Of a DNA stretch of 64,000 bases, positions 33,388 to 42,099 are shown piece after piece. Both the position numbers and the translations under genes were made by a program. Position 1 is the stretch's first letter. Every line of letters starts with the position of its first letter. The DNA is from Streptomyces mutabilis (lineage in GTDB: Bacteria > Actinomycetota > Actinomycetes > Streptomycetales > Streptomycetaceae). The stretch lies in contig NZ_BMTT01000001.1 in the NCBI RefSeq assembly GCF_014649815.1, positions 62,001 to 126,000 on the forward strand, in the 5' to 3' direction. A model generated the notes under the pieces. The model was not told the origin of the DNA. It searched no databases and worked only from the letters and a program-made list of their open reading frames with translations.

Positions 33388-33600
33388 ATGACCCGAGGTG
33401 GAGCCGGAAACATGCTGGGCGTCGGCGGTGCCCGTCGAAAGCTCGGCCGCGACGCCCTGCGCGGCGGCGACCGGGGCGGCCGGATCGGCGGCGCCCCGGA
33501 CCCGCGCGCCGAGAAGCGGGCACTGCTGCGCAAGCTCCAGGAACGACAGCGCGGACAACGCCGACAGGAGGACCGGGCCGCGAGCGAACAGGGTGCGTGA
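33388..33600 (+). CDS. Small basic conserved protein (DUF6243-like)
   Basis: The 70-residue protein starts MTRGGAGNMLGVGGARRKLGRDALRGGDRGGRIGG and ends in a charged helix, PRAEKRALLRKLQERQRGQRRQEDR. It is very rich in Gly and Arg, with no membrane segment, and matches my recollection of the short streptomycete DUF6243 family, of unknown function. GGAGAGGGG precedes the ATG. It is divergent from the TetR gene and shares its operator region, so it is probably under TetR control. A terminator follows. Confidence 0.7.
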   Translation: MTRGGAGNMLGVGGARRKLGRDALRGGDRGGRIGGAPDPRAEKRALLRKLQERQRGQRRQEDRAASEQGA

Positions 33601-33609
33601 GGAGCCGGA

Positions 33610-33651
33610 CGCCCCTTCGGCCGACACCGGACGGTGCCGCCCGAAGGGGCG
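33610..33651. terminator. Terminator after the DUF6243-like gene
   Basis: CGCCCCTTCGG (33610-33620) pairs with CCGAAGGGGCG (33641-33651); an internal ACCGGACGGT hairpin fills the loop. Confidence 0.75.
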
Positions 33652-33688
33652 CCCCCGGGCCGGGGTACGGCCCGCTGCACCCCAGCGG

Positions 33689-34363
33689 TCAGCGGGGCTG
33701 GGCCCGCGCGTTCTCCAGGTAGTGCAGGACGGCGGCCACCCGCCGGTCGACCCGGTCGGCCGGGGACAGGTCGAGCTTGGCGAAGATGCTGCGGATGTGC
33801 TTGTGGACCGCGCCGTCGGTGACCACCAGCCGCGCGGCGATGGCGCCGTTGCCCAGGCCCTCGGCCATCAGGGCGAGCACCTCCCGCTCGCGCGGGCTGA
33901 GGCGTTCCAGGCGGGTGTCCTGCCGGGTCCGGGTGAACAGCTGGGCGACGACCTCCGGGTCGATGGCGGTACCCCCGGCCGCGACCCGGTGCAGCGCGTC
34001 CATGAACTCCTCGACCCGCCCGACCCGTTCCTTGAGCAGGTAGCCGAGTCCGCCCACCCCGCCGGTCAGCAGATCGGTTGCGAAGGACTGCTCGACGTAC
34101 GCGGACAGCACCAGGACGGCCGTCGCGGGCCGCCGGCGCCTGGCCTCGACGGCCGCGCGGACGCCCTCGTCGGTGTGGGTGGGCGGCATGCGTACGTCCA
34201 GGACGGCCACATCGGGCTCGTGCGCGTCGATGGCGTCGAGCGCCGACTCGGCGGTGTCCGCGGTCGCCACCACGTCCAGGCCCTCTGCGCGCAGCAGCAG
34301 GGCGAGCCCTTCGCGCAGCAGCGGGTCGTCCTCGGCGATCACTATCCGCAGGGCGCGGTCCAC
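33689..34363 (-). CDS. NarL/LuxR-family response regulator
   Basis: The 224-residue regulator has an N-terminal receiver: LRIVIAEDDPLLREGLALLL carries the acidic pair, DVAVLDVRMPP the phosphoacceptor Asp (near residue 55) and YLLKERV the conserved Lys. A C-terminal LuxR helix-turn-helix follows (LSPREREVLALMAEGLGNGAIAARLVVTDGAVHKHIRSIFAKL, about 150-195). Its kinase gene ends 1 nt upstream. GTG 34363 has GGAACC at a proper distance; GTG at 34375, overlapping the kinase stop, is the alternative start. The two genes form one two-component operon. Confidence 0.92.
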   Translation of the reverse strand: MDRALRIVIAEDDPLLREGLALLLRAEGLDVVATADTAESALDAIDAHEPDVAVLDVRMPPTHTDEGVRAAVEARRRRPATAVLVLSAYVEQSFATDLLTGGVGGLGYLLKERVGRVEEFMDALHRVAAGGTAIDPEVVAQLFTRTRQDTRLERLSPREREVLALMAEGLGNGAIAARLVVTDGAVHKHIRSIFAKLDLSPADRVDRRVAAVLHYLENARAQPR

Positions 34364-34364
34364 T

Positions 34365-35615
34365 TCAGGTTCCACAGGGCAGGTCCACTTCCAGGGTCGT
34401 AGGTCCGCCCGGCGGGCTGTCCAGGCGAAGAGAGCCGTCATGTGCCGCGACCCGGCGCCGGATGCCCGTCAGCCCCGTGCCGCCGCCCTCGTCCGCGCCA
34501 CCGCGCCCGTCGTCCTCGACCACCACCCGCAACCGCCCCCCGCTCCCGCGCACCGTCACCGACGCCCGCCGGGCCCCGCTGTGCTTCGCGATGTTCGTCA
34601 ACGCCTCCGCCACCACGAAGTACGCCGTCGCCTCCACCGACGCCGCGCACCGCCCCGGTACCCGCGCCTCGATCCGGCACGGCACCGCGCAGTCCGCCGC
34701 CAGCCCCGACAACGCCCCCGCCAGACCCCGGTCCGCCAGCACCGGCGGCAGGATCCCCCGGGCCACCCCGCGCAACTCCGCCAACGCCTCCTCCGCCGCC
34801 ACCTGCGCCCGCTCCAGCAACTCCTCCGCCCCCACCGGATCCCGGTGCGCCATCCGACGCGCCGCACCCAGCAACACGGTCACGGACACCAACCGGTTCT
34901 GCGCACCGTCGTGCAACGACCGCTCGATCCGCCGCAACTCCGTCGCGTGCGCGTCCAGCGCCGCCGCCCGCGTCGTCGTCAACTCCGCCACCCGCAACGA
35001 CAGGTCCACTCCCGGCCCCGCCGCCAGCAACCGCCGTCCCGGCCCGGACTGGAGCCGCGCCATTCCCGGACCCAGCCCCAGCAGGATCGCGACCCAGCCC
35101 GCCCCCAGCAGCGCCGCCGCGAGGGCGTCCGACCAGGAGTGGGCGGTGCCGATCCCCACGGACGTGGTCGTGGCGTCCCCCGGGAGGACCAGCCACCACA
35201 GCGGGAAGGTGGTGTCCCGGACGGCGCAGATCGGCAGCAGCACACCGAGCAGCCCCAGCAGGAGCCCCAGGGTGGCGTGCCGGACCACCCAGCGCACCTC
35301 ACGCCGGGTGACCGGATCGGCGAGGGCGCGGCGCAGCCCGTTCGACGGCGCGTCCGGGGCCACGACCTGCTCGCCCCAGCGACCCAGCCGCTCCCGTTCC
35401 CGCGCGGCCAGGGCGTGCAGTGCGCGCAGCGCGGTCGGCGCCATCAGCAGGCCCACGCCCACCAGGCAGGCCACGGCTGTGAGGGCGAGCCCGCACGCGA
35501 CGAGGAGCGCCAGCAGCGCCGTACCGAGACCGCCGGTGAGCTGCCGCGTCGCCGTGAGCGCGGCGGAGACGGTACGGGCGACGGTCTCCCCGCGCCCGGT
35601 GAGCGGTGCTGCCAT
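34365..35615 (-). CDS. Sensor histidine kinase, HisKA_3 type
   Basis: The 416-residue kinase has an N-terminal membrane region with about four helices (LGTALLALLVACGLALTAVACLVGVGLLM; LGLLLGLLGVLLPICAV; DALAAALLGAGWVAILLGLG). The dimerisation/phosphoacceptor segment IERSLHDGAQNRLVSVTVLLG (His near residue 250) and a GHKL ATPase domain with NIAKHSGARRASVTV and EDDGRGGADEGGGTGLTGIRRRV follow. The short extracytoplasmic loops suggest sensing within or at the membrane. A Shine-Dalgarno, GAAGGAGGGGGC, precedes the ATG. It phosphorylates the response regulator encoded immediately downstream. The signal is unknown. Confidence 0.92.
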   Translation of the reverse strand: MAAPLTGRGETVARTVSAALTATRQLTGGLGTALLALLVACGLALTAVACLVGVGLLMAPTALRALHALAARERERLGRWGEQVVAPDAPSNGLRRALADPVTRREVRWVVRHATLGLLLGLLGVLLPICAVRDTTFPLWWLVLPGDATTTSVGIGTAHSWSDALAAALLGAGWVAILLGLGPGMARLQSGPGRRLLAAGPGVDLSLRVAELTTTRAAALDAHATELRRIERSLHDGAQNRLVSVTVLLGAARRMAHRDPVGAEELLERAQVAAEEALAELRGVARGILPPVLADRGLAGALSGLAADCAVPCRIEARVPGRCAASVEATAYFVVAEALTNIAKHSGARRASVTVRGSGGRLRVVVEDDGRGGADEGGGTGLTGIRRRVAAHDGSLRLDSPPGGPTTLEVDLPCGT

Positions 35616-35638
35616 GCCCCCTCCTTCGGTCAACGACC

Positions 35639-36634
35639 CTACTGCGTGGGCTGGTTGGCCTCCGGAGAGGGCCAGGGGTCGCCCCAGTCGGCGTCGCGGG
35701 CGTCCTTGTACAGGTCGCCGTGGCGCTTGGTGACCGTCCGGCGGCGCAGCTGCTCGTCGGGCTCGCACAGGTCGAGCAGGACCTGGCCCTTGCGGATCTG
35801 CGGGCGCCGGACCACCCGGGAGGGAGCGGGTTCGACGGGGAGCCGGGTGGCGGCGACGTAGCTGAACTTCTCGTCCTCGTAGGCGAGGGAGCCGCCCTTG
35901 ACCTGTCGGTGCAGGGAGGAACGGCTGACCCGCGCCGCGAAGTGGCACCAGTCCGTGCCGGGGACGATGGGGCAGGCGGCGCTGTGCGGGCAGGGGGCGG
36001 CCACCCGGAACCCGGCGGCGATCAGCCGGTCGCGGGCCTCGATGACCCGGGCGTACCCGTCCGGCGTCCCGGCCTCCACGATCACGACGGCCCGCGCGGC
36101 CCAGGCGGCGGCGTCGACGAGGGCGGCGCGGTCGGGGCCGGTCAGCTCGTTGAGCACGTAGGAGACGGTGACGAGATCGGTGCTCTCCACGGTGAGCGCC
36201 GCTCCGATCCGGGAGCGCTGCCAGCGGACGTCGCGCAGGGCCGGGAGGGCGGCGGCGATCTCCCGGCCGAGGGCGAGCGCGGGCTCGGCCCAGTCGAGCA
36301 CGGTCACCGGGCGGGCACCCGGCCAGGTGTCGTTGACGGCCCAGGTAGCGGCGCCGGTCCCGCCGCCGACGTCGACGTGGCCGCCGGGTACCCACCCGGG
36401 CACGGCGTCCGCGAACGCGGCGAGCGCGGAGCGTACGGCGGCGAAGGTGGCGGGCATGCGGTAGGCGGCGTAGGCGACGACGTCCGCGCGGTCGCGCAGG
36501 ATGGGGGCGTCGGTGGGGGTGGCCCCGCGGTAGTTGGCGATCAGCCGCTCCACGGCCTGCGCGGCCTGGCGGGGCGGGAGCCCGTCGACCAGCTCGGCGA
36601 GGGCGGCACGCAGGGTTTCGGCGGGGTCGTTCAC
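35639..36634 (-). CDS. Rsm22-family small ribosomal subunit methyltransferase-like protein
   Basis: The protein has 331 residues. A class I methyltransferase fold carries the SAM motif GGHVDVGGGTGAATWAV (about residue 90) and an acidic second strand (PVTVLDWAEPAL). The Cys motif CPHSAACPIVPGTDWCHF near residue 215 is diagnostic of the Rsm22 family (PF09243), whose mitochondrial members bind an Fe-S or zinc site and act in small-subunit assembly. I prefer GTG 36634 because TACAAT ends 7 nt upstream; the ATG at 36643 overlaps that box. A leaderless transcript is likely. Confidence 0.85.
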   Translation of the reverse strand: MNDPAETLRAALAELVDGLPPRQAAQAVERLIANYRGATPTDAPILRDRADVVAYAAYRMPATFAAVRSALAAFADAVPGWVPGGHVDVGGGTGAATWAVNDTWPGARPVTVLDWAEPALALGREIAAALPALRDVRWQRSRIGAALTVESTDLVTVSYVLNELTGPDRAALVDAAAWAARAVVIVEAGTPDGYARVIEARDRLIAAGFRVAAPCPHSAACPIVPGTDWCHFAARVSRSSLHRQVKGGSLAYEDEKFSYVAATRLPVEPAPSRVVRRPQIRKGQVLLDLCEPDEQLRRRTVTKRHGDLYKDARDADWGDPWPSPEANQPTQ

Positions 36635-36641
36635 TCGGCGC

Positions 36642-36647
36642 ATTGTA
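36642..36647 (-). promoter_or_regulatory. -10 box of a probable leaderless promoter (Rsm22-like gene)
   Basis: TACAAT on the minus strand is followed by seven bases and GTG 36634. Its position decides the start over the ATG at 36643, which overlaps the box. Confidence 0.5.
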
Positions 36648-36659
36648 TGGGGCGCGGTT

Positions 36660-36726
36660 GCCTCCGGCGGTTGGGCGGGGTGCCTGCGGCGCCGGCGGCC
36701 AGGGAGGGCGCTCAACCGCCGGAGGC
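36660..36726. terminator. Inverted repeat over the end of the beta-lactamase-like gene
   Basis: GCCTCCGGCGGTTG (36660-36673) and CAACCGCCGGAGGC (36713-36726) form a perfect 14-bp stem with a 39-nt loop. It includes the stop codon and lies before the promoter of the next gene. Confidence 0.6.
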
Positions 36727-37881
36727 GACCCGTACGGCCCGCGCCACCCGCGTCCCCAGCCCCGCCCGCGGCCCGTTGTCCGGCGGCCGGCGCCGTGGGT
36801 GGACCGTGTTGGCCAGGAGAACCGCGAACGTGTCCGTCGCCCGGTCGAGGACCAGCATCGTGCCCGTGAACCCGGTGTGCCCGGCCGCCCCCCGCCCCGC
36901 CAACTCCCCCATGAACCACGGCTGGTCGAGGGCGAAGCCGAGCCCCGGCCCGGTCAGCAGCAGTTCCACGAAGTCCGGGCCGAGGATGCGCGCCGGCCCG
37001 TACGAGCCGCCCGCCAGCAGCGCACGGCAGAAGACCGCCAGGTCCCGCCCCGTCGAGAACAGCCCCGCATGACCCGCCACCCCGCCCAGCGCCCACGCGT
37101 TCTCGTCGTGCACGACCCCCCGCAGCATCCCCCGGTCCGCCTTGGCCCACGGCCGCCGCTGGTCCTCCGTCGCCGCCGCCCCCGGGCACGGCCCGAAGCG
37201 CGTCGCCGCCATGCCCAGCGGCCGGGTGATCCCGTCGCGGACGAGGACGTCGAGGGCGCGGCCGGTGATGCGCTCCAGCACGTGCTGGAGGAGCAGCATG
37301 TTCAGGTCCGAGTAGCAGTACGTCCCCGGCACCCCCACCGGCGGCTCCGCCCGCAGCCGCCGCATCCGCTCCTCGTCGTCGGCACAGTCGTACAGCGGCA
37401 GCTCGGGGCGCAGCCCGGAGGTGTGCGTGAGCAGCTGCCGCACCGTGATCCCGTGCACGGCCGCCGCCCGGAAGTCCGGCAGGTACGCCCCGACCTCCCA
37501 GTCGATGCCGAGGGTGCCCCGTTCGATCTGCTGCACGGCGGCGACCGCCGTGAACAGCTTCGTCAGGGACGCCAGGTCGAAGGGGGTACCGACGCTCATG
37601 GGCACCCGGGAGCGCTCGGGCAGTTCCACGCCCGCGTCCGCGCGCGCGTCGTAGGCCGAGTAGCGCACGGCCCAGCCCGCCGCCTCCTCCACGGCGAGCA
37701 CGGGCCCCCGCCCCACGGCGACGACGGCGCCCGCCGCCCAGGGCCGCTCCCCGGTGGTGAGGCCGTGCACCTCCTCGACGACACGGCGGAGTTGCTCGGG
37801 GTCGAGCCCGGCCCGCTCCGGGGTGCCGCTGCGCAGTCTCGGTGTGCTCAGCTCTCTTCTCCCTCCGAAGGGCGACGGCAC
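36712..37881 (-). CDS. Serine hydrolase of the beta-lactamase/class C superfamily
   Basis: The penicillin-binding fold is recognised by the catalytic SxxK in FDLASLTKLFTAV (about residue 115), the YxN motif in CYSDLNMLLL and the third motif HTGFTG near the C-terminus. There is no signal peptide, so it is probably cytoplasmic and more likely an esterase or D-aminopeptidase-like enzyme than a beta-lactamase. The start is uncertain. GTG 37881 gives 389 residues and overlaps the MFS gene by 34 nt. A CTG at 37851, in a CTGA overlap with GGAGGG upstream, would give 379 residues and fits family starts better. Confidence 0.85.
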   Translation of the reverse strand: MPSPFGGRRELSTPRLRSGTPERAGLDPEQLRRVVEEVHGLTTGERPWAAGAVVAVGRGPVLAVEEAAGWAVRYSAYDARADAGVELPERSRVPMSVGTPFDLASLTKLFTAVAAVQQIERGTLGIDWEVGAYLPDFRAAAVHGITVRQLLTHTSGLRPELPLYDCADDEERMRRLRAEPPVGVPGTYCYSDLNMLLLQHVLERITGRALDVLVRDGITRPLGMAATRFGPCPGAAATEDQRRPWAKADRGMLRGVVHDENAWALGGVAGHAGLFSTGRDLAVFCRALLAGGSYGPARILGPDFVELLLTGPGLGFALDQPWFMGELAGRGAAGHTGFTGTMLVLDRATDTFAVLLANTVHPRRRPPDNGPRAGLGTRVARAVRVASGG

Positions 37882-39194
37882 ATCCCCATGAAGAAGGCGA
37901 GCGCCACCACCGCCGCGACGAGCTGCACCACGGCCATCGGCAGGGCGGTGTCCTCCCCCGCGATCCCGACCAGCGGCGAGGCGACGGCGCCGATGAGGAA
38001 GGAGGAGGTGCCGAGCAGCGCGGAGGCGGAGCCGGCCGACTTCTTCACCCGCATCAGCGCGAGCGTCTGCGTGTTGGGCAGACTGATGCCCATCGCCGAC
38101 ATCAGCACGAACAGCGCCGCGGCGACCGGCGCGAGCCCGACCTCGCCGAAGACGCCGAGGGACATCAGCAGCAGGGCGGTGGCGGCGACGATGACGATCA
38201 GCAGGCCGAGGACCAGTACCCGGTCCAGACGCACTCGCCCGACCAGGATCTTGCCGTTGATCTGCCCGACCGCGACCAGCCCGATCGAGTTGATCCCGAA
38301 CAGCAGGCTGAACGTCTGCGGCGACGCCCCGTAGATCTCCTGGATGACGAACGGCGACGCGGAGATGTAGGCGAACAGCGAGGCGAAGGCGAACCCGCCC
38401 GCGAGCATGTAGCCGGTGAAGGCGCGGTCGGCGAGCAGCCCGCGCATGGCGCGCAGCGTGTCGCCGACGCCGCCCTCGTGCCGCTCCCCCTCCGGCAGCG
38501 TCTCCGGCAGCTTGGCCCACACGACGGCGCCCAGCGCGATGCCGACGACCGTGAGCACGACGAAGACGCCCCGCCAGTCCGTCGCCCGCAGGATCTGTCC
38601 GCCGATGAGCGGTGCGACGACGGGGGCGACCCCGGAGATCAGCATGAGGGTGGAGAAGAAGCGGGCCATGGCCACACCGTCATAGAGGTCGCGCACGACC
38701 GCCCGGGCTATGACGATCGCGGCGGCCCCCGCGAGTCCCTGCGCCAGCCGGAAGGCGACCAGCAGTTCCACGGTCGGCGCGAGCGCGCACAGCGCGGTGG
38801 CGACGACGTACACGGCGAGGCCGGTCAGCAGCGGCCGCCGGCGGCCCCACTTGTCGCTCATCGGCCCGACCACGAGCTGTCCCAGCGCCATGCCGGCCAG
38901 GCAGGCGGTGAGCGTGAGCTGCACGGTGGCGGCGGGCGCGCTCAGGGACCGGGTGACCTCCGGGAGCGCGGGGAGGTACATGTCCATCGCCAGCGGCGGC
39001 GTCGCGGTCAGCCCGCCGAGGAGGAGGGTGACGAGCAGTCCGGTGCGGCGCGCGCCGCGGTTGCCACGGTCGTCGGGCAGCGAGCCGACGGCCGGTCCCG
39101 TTCCCGGTCCGGCCGTGTGCGGCGGGTGCGGCGTGTTCGGTTGTGGGGTGATCGGTTGCGGTGCGTGCGGTGTGGACGGCCCGCGCTCGGGCAT
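37848..39194 (-). CDS. Bcr/CflA-family MFS drug-resistance transporter
   Basis: A 448-residue, twelve-helix transporter. The first helix region ATPPLAMDMYLPALPEV and QLTLTACLAGMALGQLVVGPMSDKWGRRRPLL (motif A) are hallmarks of the Bcr/CflA bicyclomycin/chloramphenicol group. LILISGVAPVVAPLIGGQIL-like sequence (residues ~190-210) supports this. A ~50-residue Pro/Thr/His-rich cytoplasmic N-terminus is unusual in length. The ATG at 39194 has GGAGGGG before it; an upstream in-frame ATG (39224) is less well placed. The downstream serine hydrolase gene overlaps its stop, so the two are cotranscribed. Confidence 0.9.
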   Translation of the reverse strand: MPERGPSTPHAPQPITPQPNTPHPPHTAGPGTGPAVGSLPDDRGNRGARRTGLLVTLLLGGLTATPPLAMDMYLPALPEVTRSLSAPAATVQLTLTACLAGMALGQLVVGPMSDKWGRRRPLLTGLAVYVVATALCALAPTVELLVAFRLAQGLAGAAAIVIARAVVRDLYDGVAMARFFSTLMLISGVAPVVAPLIGGQILRATDWRGVFVVLTVVGIALGAVVWAKLPETLPEGERHEGGVGDTLRAMRGLLADRAFTGYMLAGGFAFASLFAYISASPFVIQEIYGASPQTFSLLFGINSIGLVAVGQINGKILVGRVRLDRVLVLGLLIVIVAATALLLMSLGVFGEVGLAPVAAALFVLMSAMGISLPNTQTLALMRVKKSAGSASALLGTSSFLIGAVASPLVGIAGEDTALPMAVVQLVAAVVALAFFMGMCRRPSEGEES

Positions 39195-39290
39195 GTGCCC
39201 CTCCCTCTTCTGCAGATCCGGCACCTATGCTCTCAGCTCGTACGGTCTTGAACGAACAAACTCGAACGACCTGAGCGAGGGTGGGGCAGG

Positions 39291-40316
39291 GTGTCAGCGG
39301 TGACCGGGCAGAAGGTGCGCTGGGGGATTCTGGCGACCGGTGGGATGGCGGCGACGTTCACGGCGGATCTGGTCGATCTGCCGGACGCGGAGGTCGTGGC
39401 GGTGGCCTCGCGGACGGAGGCGTCGGCGAAGGCGTTCGCGGAGCGGTTCGGGATATCCCGGGCGTACGGCGACTGGGAGACGCTCGCCCGGGACGAGGAG
39501 GTCGACGTGGTGTACGTCGCCACCCCGCACTCGGCGCACCGGGCGGCCGCCGGCCTGTGCCTGGAGGCGGGGCGCAACGTGCTGTGCGAGAAGCCGTTCA
39601 CGCTGAACGTGCGCGAGGCGGAGGAACTCGTCGCGCTCGCCCGCGCGGGCGGCAGCTTCCTGATGGAAGCGATGTGGATGTACTGCAACCCGCTGGTCCG
39701 GCGCCTGAAGGCGCTGGTCGACGACGGCGCGATCGGCGAGGTCCGCAGCGTGCAGGCGGACTTCGGGCTGGCGGGCCCCTTCCCGCCCGCACACCGGCTG
39801 CGCGACCCCGCGCAGGGAGGCGGCGCGCTGCTCGACCTGGGTGTGTACCCGGTGTCGTTCGCGCAGTTGCTGCTCGGCGAGCCGTCGGACGTCGTCGCGC
39901 GGGCGGTGCTCTCCGAGGAGGGCGTCGACCTCCAGACGGGCGCGCTGCTCTCCTACGACGGCGGCGCGCTCGCCTCCGTGCACTGCTCCATCACCGGCGG
40001 CACGCCCAACTCGGCGTCGGTCACCGGGTCCGAGGGCCGCATCGACGTCCCGTACGGCTTCTTCTTCCCGGACCACTTCGTGCTGCACCGCGACGGCAAG
40101 GAGCCTCAGGAATTCCGGGCGGACCCGGCCGACGGGCCCCGGGCCAGTCTCAAGCACGAGGCCCGGGAGGTGATGCGCGCCCTGCACGCCGGTGAGGCCG
40201 AGTCCCCGCTGGTCCCGCTGGACGGCACACTGGCCGTGATGCGGACGCTGGACGTGATCCGGGACCGCGTCGGCGTCCGCTACCCCGGCGAGGAGCGCGC
40301 GGTCACGCCGGCTTGA
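39291..40316 (+). CDS. Gfo/Idh/MocA-family NAD(P)-dependent oxidoreductase
   Basis: The 341-residue protein has an N-terminal Rossmann domain (VRWGILATGGMAATFTADL), the catalytic/cofactor motif LCEKPFTLN near residue 100 and the C-terminal beta-sheet domain starting MEAMWMYCNPLVRRLKALV. GGGALLDLGVYPVSFAQLLLG is the substrate-site His/Asp region of the dehydrogenases, here GVYP in place of the usual G-x-H. The likely substrate is a sugar or polyol derivative; not deducible further. It uses GTG 39291. Its last 14 bp overlap the convergent phosphatase gene. Confidence 0.9.
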   Translation: MSAVTGQKVRWGILATGGMAATFTADLVDLPDAEVVAVASRTEASAKAFAERFGISRAYGDWETLARDEEVDVVYVATPHSAHRAAAGLCLEAGRNVLCEKPFTLNVREAEELVALARAGGSFLMEAMWMYCNPLVRRLKALVDDGAIGEVRSVQADFGLAGPFPPAHRLRDPAQGGGALLDLGVYPVSFAQLLLGEPSDVVARAVLSEEGVDLQTGALLSYDGGALASVHCSITGGTPNSASVTGSEGRIDVPYGFFFPDHFVLHRDGKEPQEFRADPADGPRASLKHEAREVMRALHAGEAESPLVPLDGTLAVMRTLDVIRDRVGVRYPGEERAVTPA

Positions 40317-41967
40317 GCCCCTGCTCCCCGACCTCGGTCACGAAGGAGGCGGCGGTCGTGAGCGGCGCGCCCTCGGTGGTCACGTGGGAGACCGTCTTGA
40401 AGTCGGCCCGCGCCAGCTCCCGGCCGAGCGAGACGGTCGTGTAACCGCGCAGCCCGTTGAAGAACCTCAGGTGCGGGTTGGCGGCCATGAGGGTGTCCCA
40501 GTTGGCGGGCTTCTCGGAGCCGTCGCGCCCGCTGGTGACGGACGTGGTGACGATCTCGGTGCCCAGGGTCCGGGAGCCGGGGTCGTCGAAGTCCCGCTTG
40601 ATGTCGAAGCCGTAGTGGACGTGCACGTCGCCGGTGAGGACCATCAGGTTCTCCACGCCGGCGGCCTGCGCGCCGGCCAGCACCCGCTCGCGGGAGGCCG
40701 GGTAGCCGTCCCAGGAGTCCATGGAGACCTTGGACGGGGTGCTGGTCGAGTTGAACCGCCGGGAGAAGGTGACCTGCTGGGGCACCACGTTCCACAGGGC
40801 GTCGGACCGGTGCCAGCCGTTGATCAGCCAGCGTTCCTGGGCCTCGCCGGTCAGGGTGCGGCTCGGGTCCTCGGACTCGGGGCCGGGGAACTGCCAGCCG
40901 TCACGGTGGGCCTGGTTCGAGCGGTACTGGCGGGTGTCGAGGACGTCGAACTGGGCGAGCCGGCCCCAGTGGAGGCGGCGGTAGAGCTTGAGGTCCGGGC
41001 CGTCGGGGAGCTGGGGGCGGCGCAGCGGCATGTTCTCCCAGTAGGCCCGGTAGGCGGCGGCGCGGCGGATGAGGAACTCCTCCGGCGGGACGCTGTTCTC
41101 GGGCGTCTCGTCGGCGTAGTTGTTCTCGGTCTCGTGGTCGTCCCAGGTGACGACGAACGGGTGCGCGGCGTGCGCGGCCCTGAGGTCGGGGTCCGACTTG
41201 TAGAGGGCATACCGCAGGCGGTAGTCCTCCAGCGTCACCGTCTCGCGGTTGAAGAGGTCCGGCAGGGTGCCCGCGGGGTAGGCGCGGGAGCCGCCGCTGG
41301 AGTTCACGGCGTACTCGTAGAGGTAGTCGCCGAGATGGAAGACGACGTCCACGTCCTCCTGCGCCAGGTGCTTGTACGCCGTGTAGTGGCCCTGGTCGTA
41401 GCGCTGGCAGGAGACCAGGCCGAAGGTGAGGTCGGAGACCCGGCTGCGCTGGGCGGGCGCGGTCCGGGTGCGGCCGGCCGGGCTGACGTACCGTCCCGCG
41501 CGGAAGCGGTAGTAGTAGACGTGGCCGGGCGCGAGGTGGTCGACCTCGACGTGCACGGTGTGGTGGAACTCGGGGTGCGCGGTGGCCCGGCCCCGTCTGA
41601 CCACGCGGCGGAAGCGTTCGTCGAGCGCCAACTCCCAGGACACGTCGACGCGTTTGGCGGGCAGCCCGCTGTCGGCCCGGTACGGGACGGGGGCCAGGCG
41701 CGTCCACAGCAGGACGGAGTCGGGCTGCGGGTCGCCGGAGGCGACGCCGAGGGTGAAGGGGTCGTCGGTGAGCTGCGCCGGGTCGAGTTCGGCGGCGCTC
41801 GCGGTGCCGGCGGACGGCAGGTTCACGGAGAAGGCGAGCGCGGCGGCGGCGCCGGTGACGGTCAGGAAGCGACGGCGGCCCAGGTGCCGGGCGGCGGCGC
41901 GGAGTTCGGGCGCGTGCGAGGGCGTGGCCCCGGACCGGGTCGGGCCCTGGTGGTTCGCGGGTGTCAT
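40303..41967 (-). CDS. phoD: PhoD-type alkaline phosphatase, Tat-secreted
   Basis: This enzyme hydrolyses phosphate esters outside the cell under phosphate limitation. The 554 residues include a twin-arginine signal (GRRRFLTVTGAAAALAFS, Arg31-33), a PhoD N-terminal beta domain (DPFTLGVASGDPQPDSVLLWTRL) and the Ca/Fe metallophosphatase core with FGLVSCQRYDQGHYTAY, VFHLGDYLYEY, TWDDHETENNYA and VLTGDVHVHYG. The S. coelicolor counterpart, as I recall, is called phoA and is PhoP-dependent. Upstream, four CATG units recur every 11 bp, the period of PHO-box repeats. GGGGAGGAAC precedes the ATG. It is divergent from the SDR gene. Confidence 0.93.
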   Translation of the reverse strand: MTPANHQGPTRSGATPSHAPELRAAARHLGRRRFLTVTGAAAALAFSVNLPSAGTASAAELDPAQLTDDPFTLGVASGDPQPDSVLLWTRLAPVPYRADSGLPAKRVDVSWELALDERFRRVVRRGRATAHPEFHHTVHVEVDHLAPGHVYYYRFRAGRYVSPAGRTRTAPAQRSRVSDLTFGLVSCQRYDQGHYTAYKHLAQEDVDVVFHLGDYLYEYAVNSSGGSRAYPAGTLPDLFNRETVTLEDYRLRYALYKSDPDLRAAHAAHPFVVTWDDHETENNYADETPENSVPPEEFLIRRAAAYRAYWENMPLRRPQLPDGPDLKLYRRLHWGRLAQFDVLDTRQYRSNQAHRDGWQFPGPESEDPSRTLTGEAQERWLINGWHRSDALWNVVPQQVTFSRRFNSTSTPSKVSMDSWDGYPASRERVLAGAQAAGVENLMVLTGDVHVHYGFDIKRDFDDPGSRTLGTEIVTTSVTSGRDGSEKPANWDTLMAANPHLRFFNGLRGYTTVSLGRELARADFKTVSHVTTEGAPLTTAASFVTEVGEQGLKPA

Positions 41968-42029
41968 CCGTTCCTCCCCTTGCGGTGGTTGCAGGGGGCA
42001 TTCGAATGGCCGGGGACGACATTGTCTTG

Positions 42030-42073
42030 GCGCGAACATGGCGATCCCATGTCGGACGCATGAGTTCCGCATG
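42030..42073 (-). promoter_or_regulatory. 11-nt periodic repeats, possible degenerate PHO box
   Basis: CATG occurs at 42037, 42048, 42059 and 42070, exactly 11 bp apart. Read on the phoD strand, the units are CATGCGGAACT, CATGCGTCCGA, CATGGGATCGC and CATGTTCGCGC. Streptomyces PhoP binds 11-nt direct repeats. The bases match that consensus only in part. Confidence 0.45.
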
Positions 42074-42099
42074 TTCGGCCACGCGTACGCTGCCGACTC

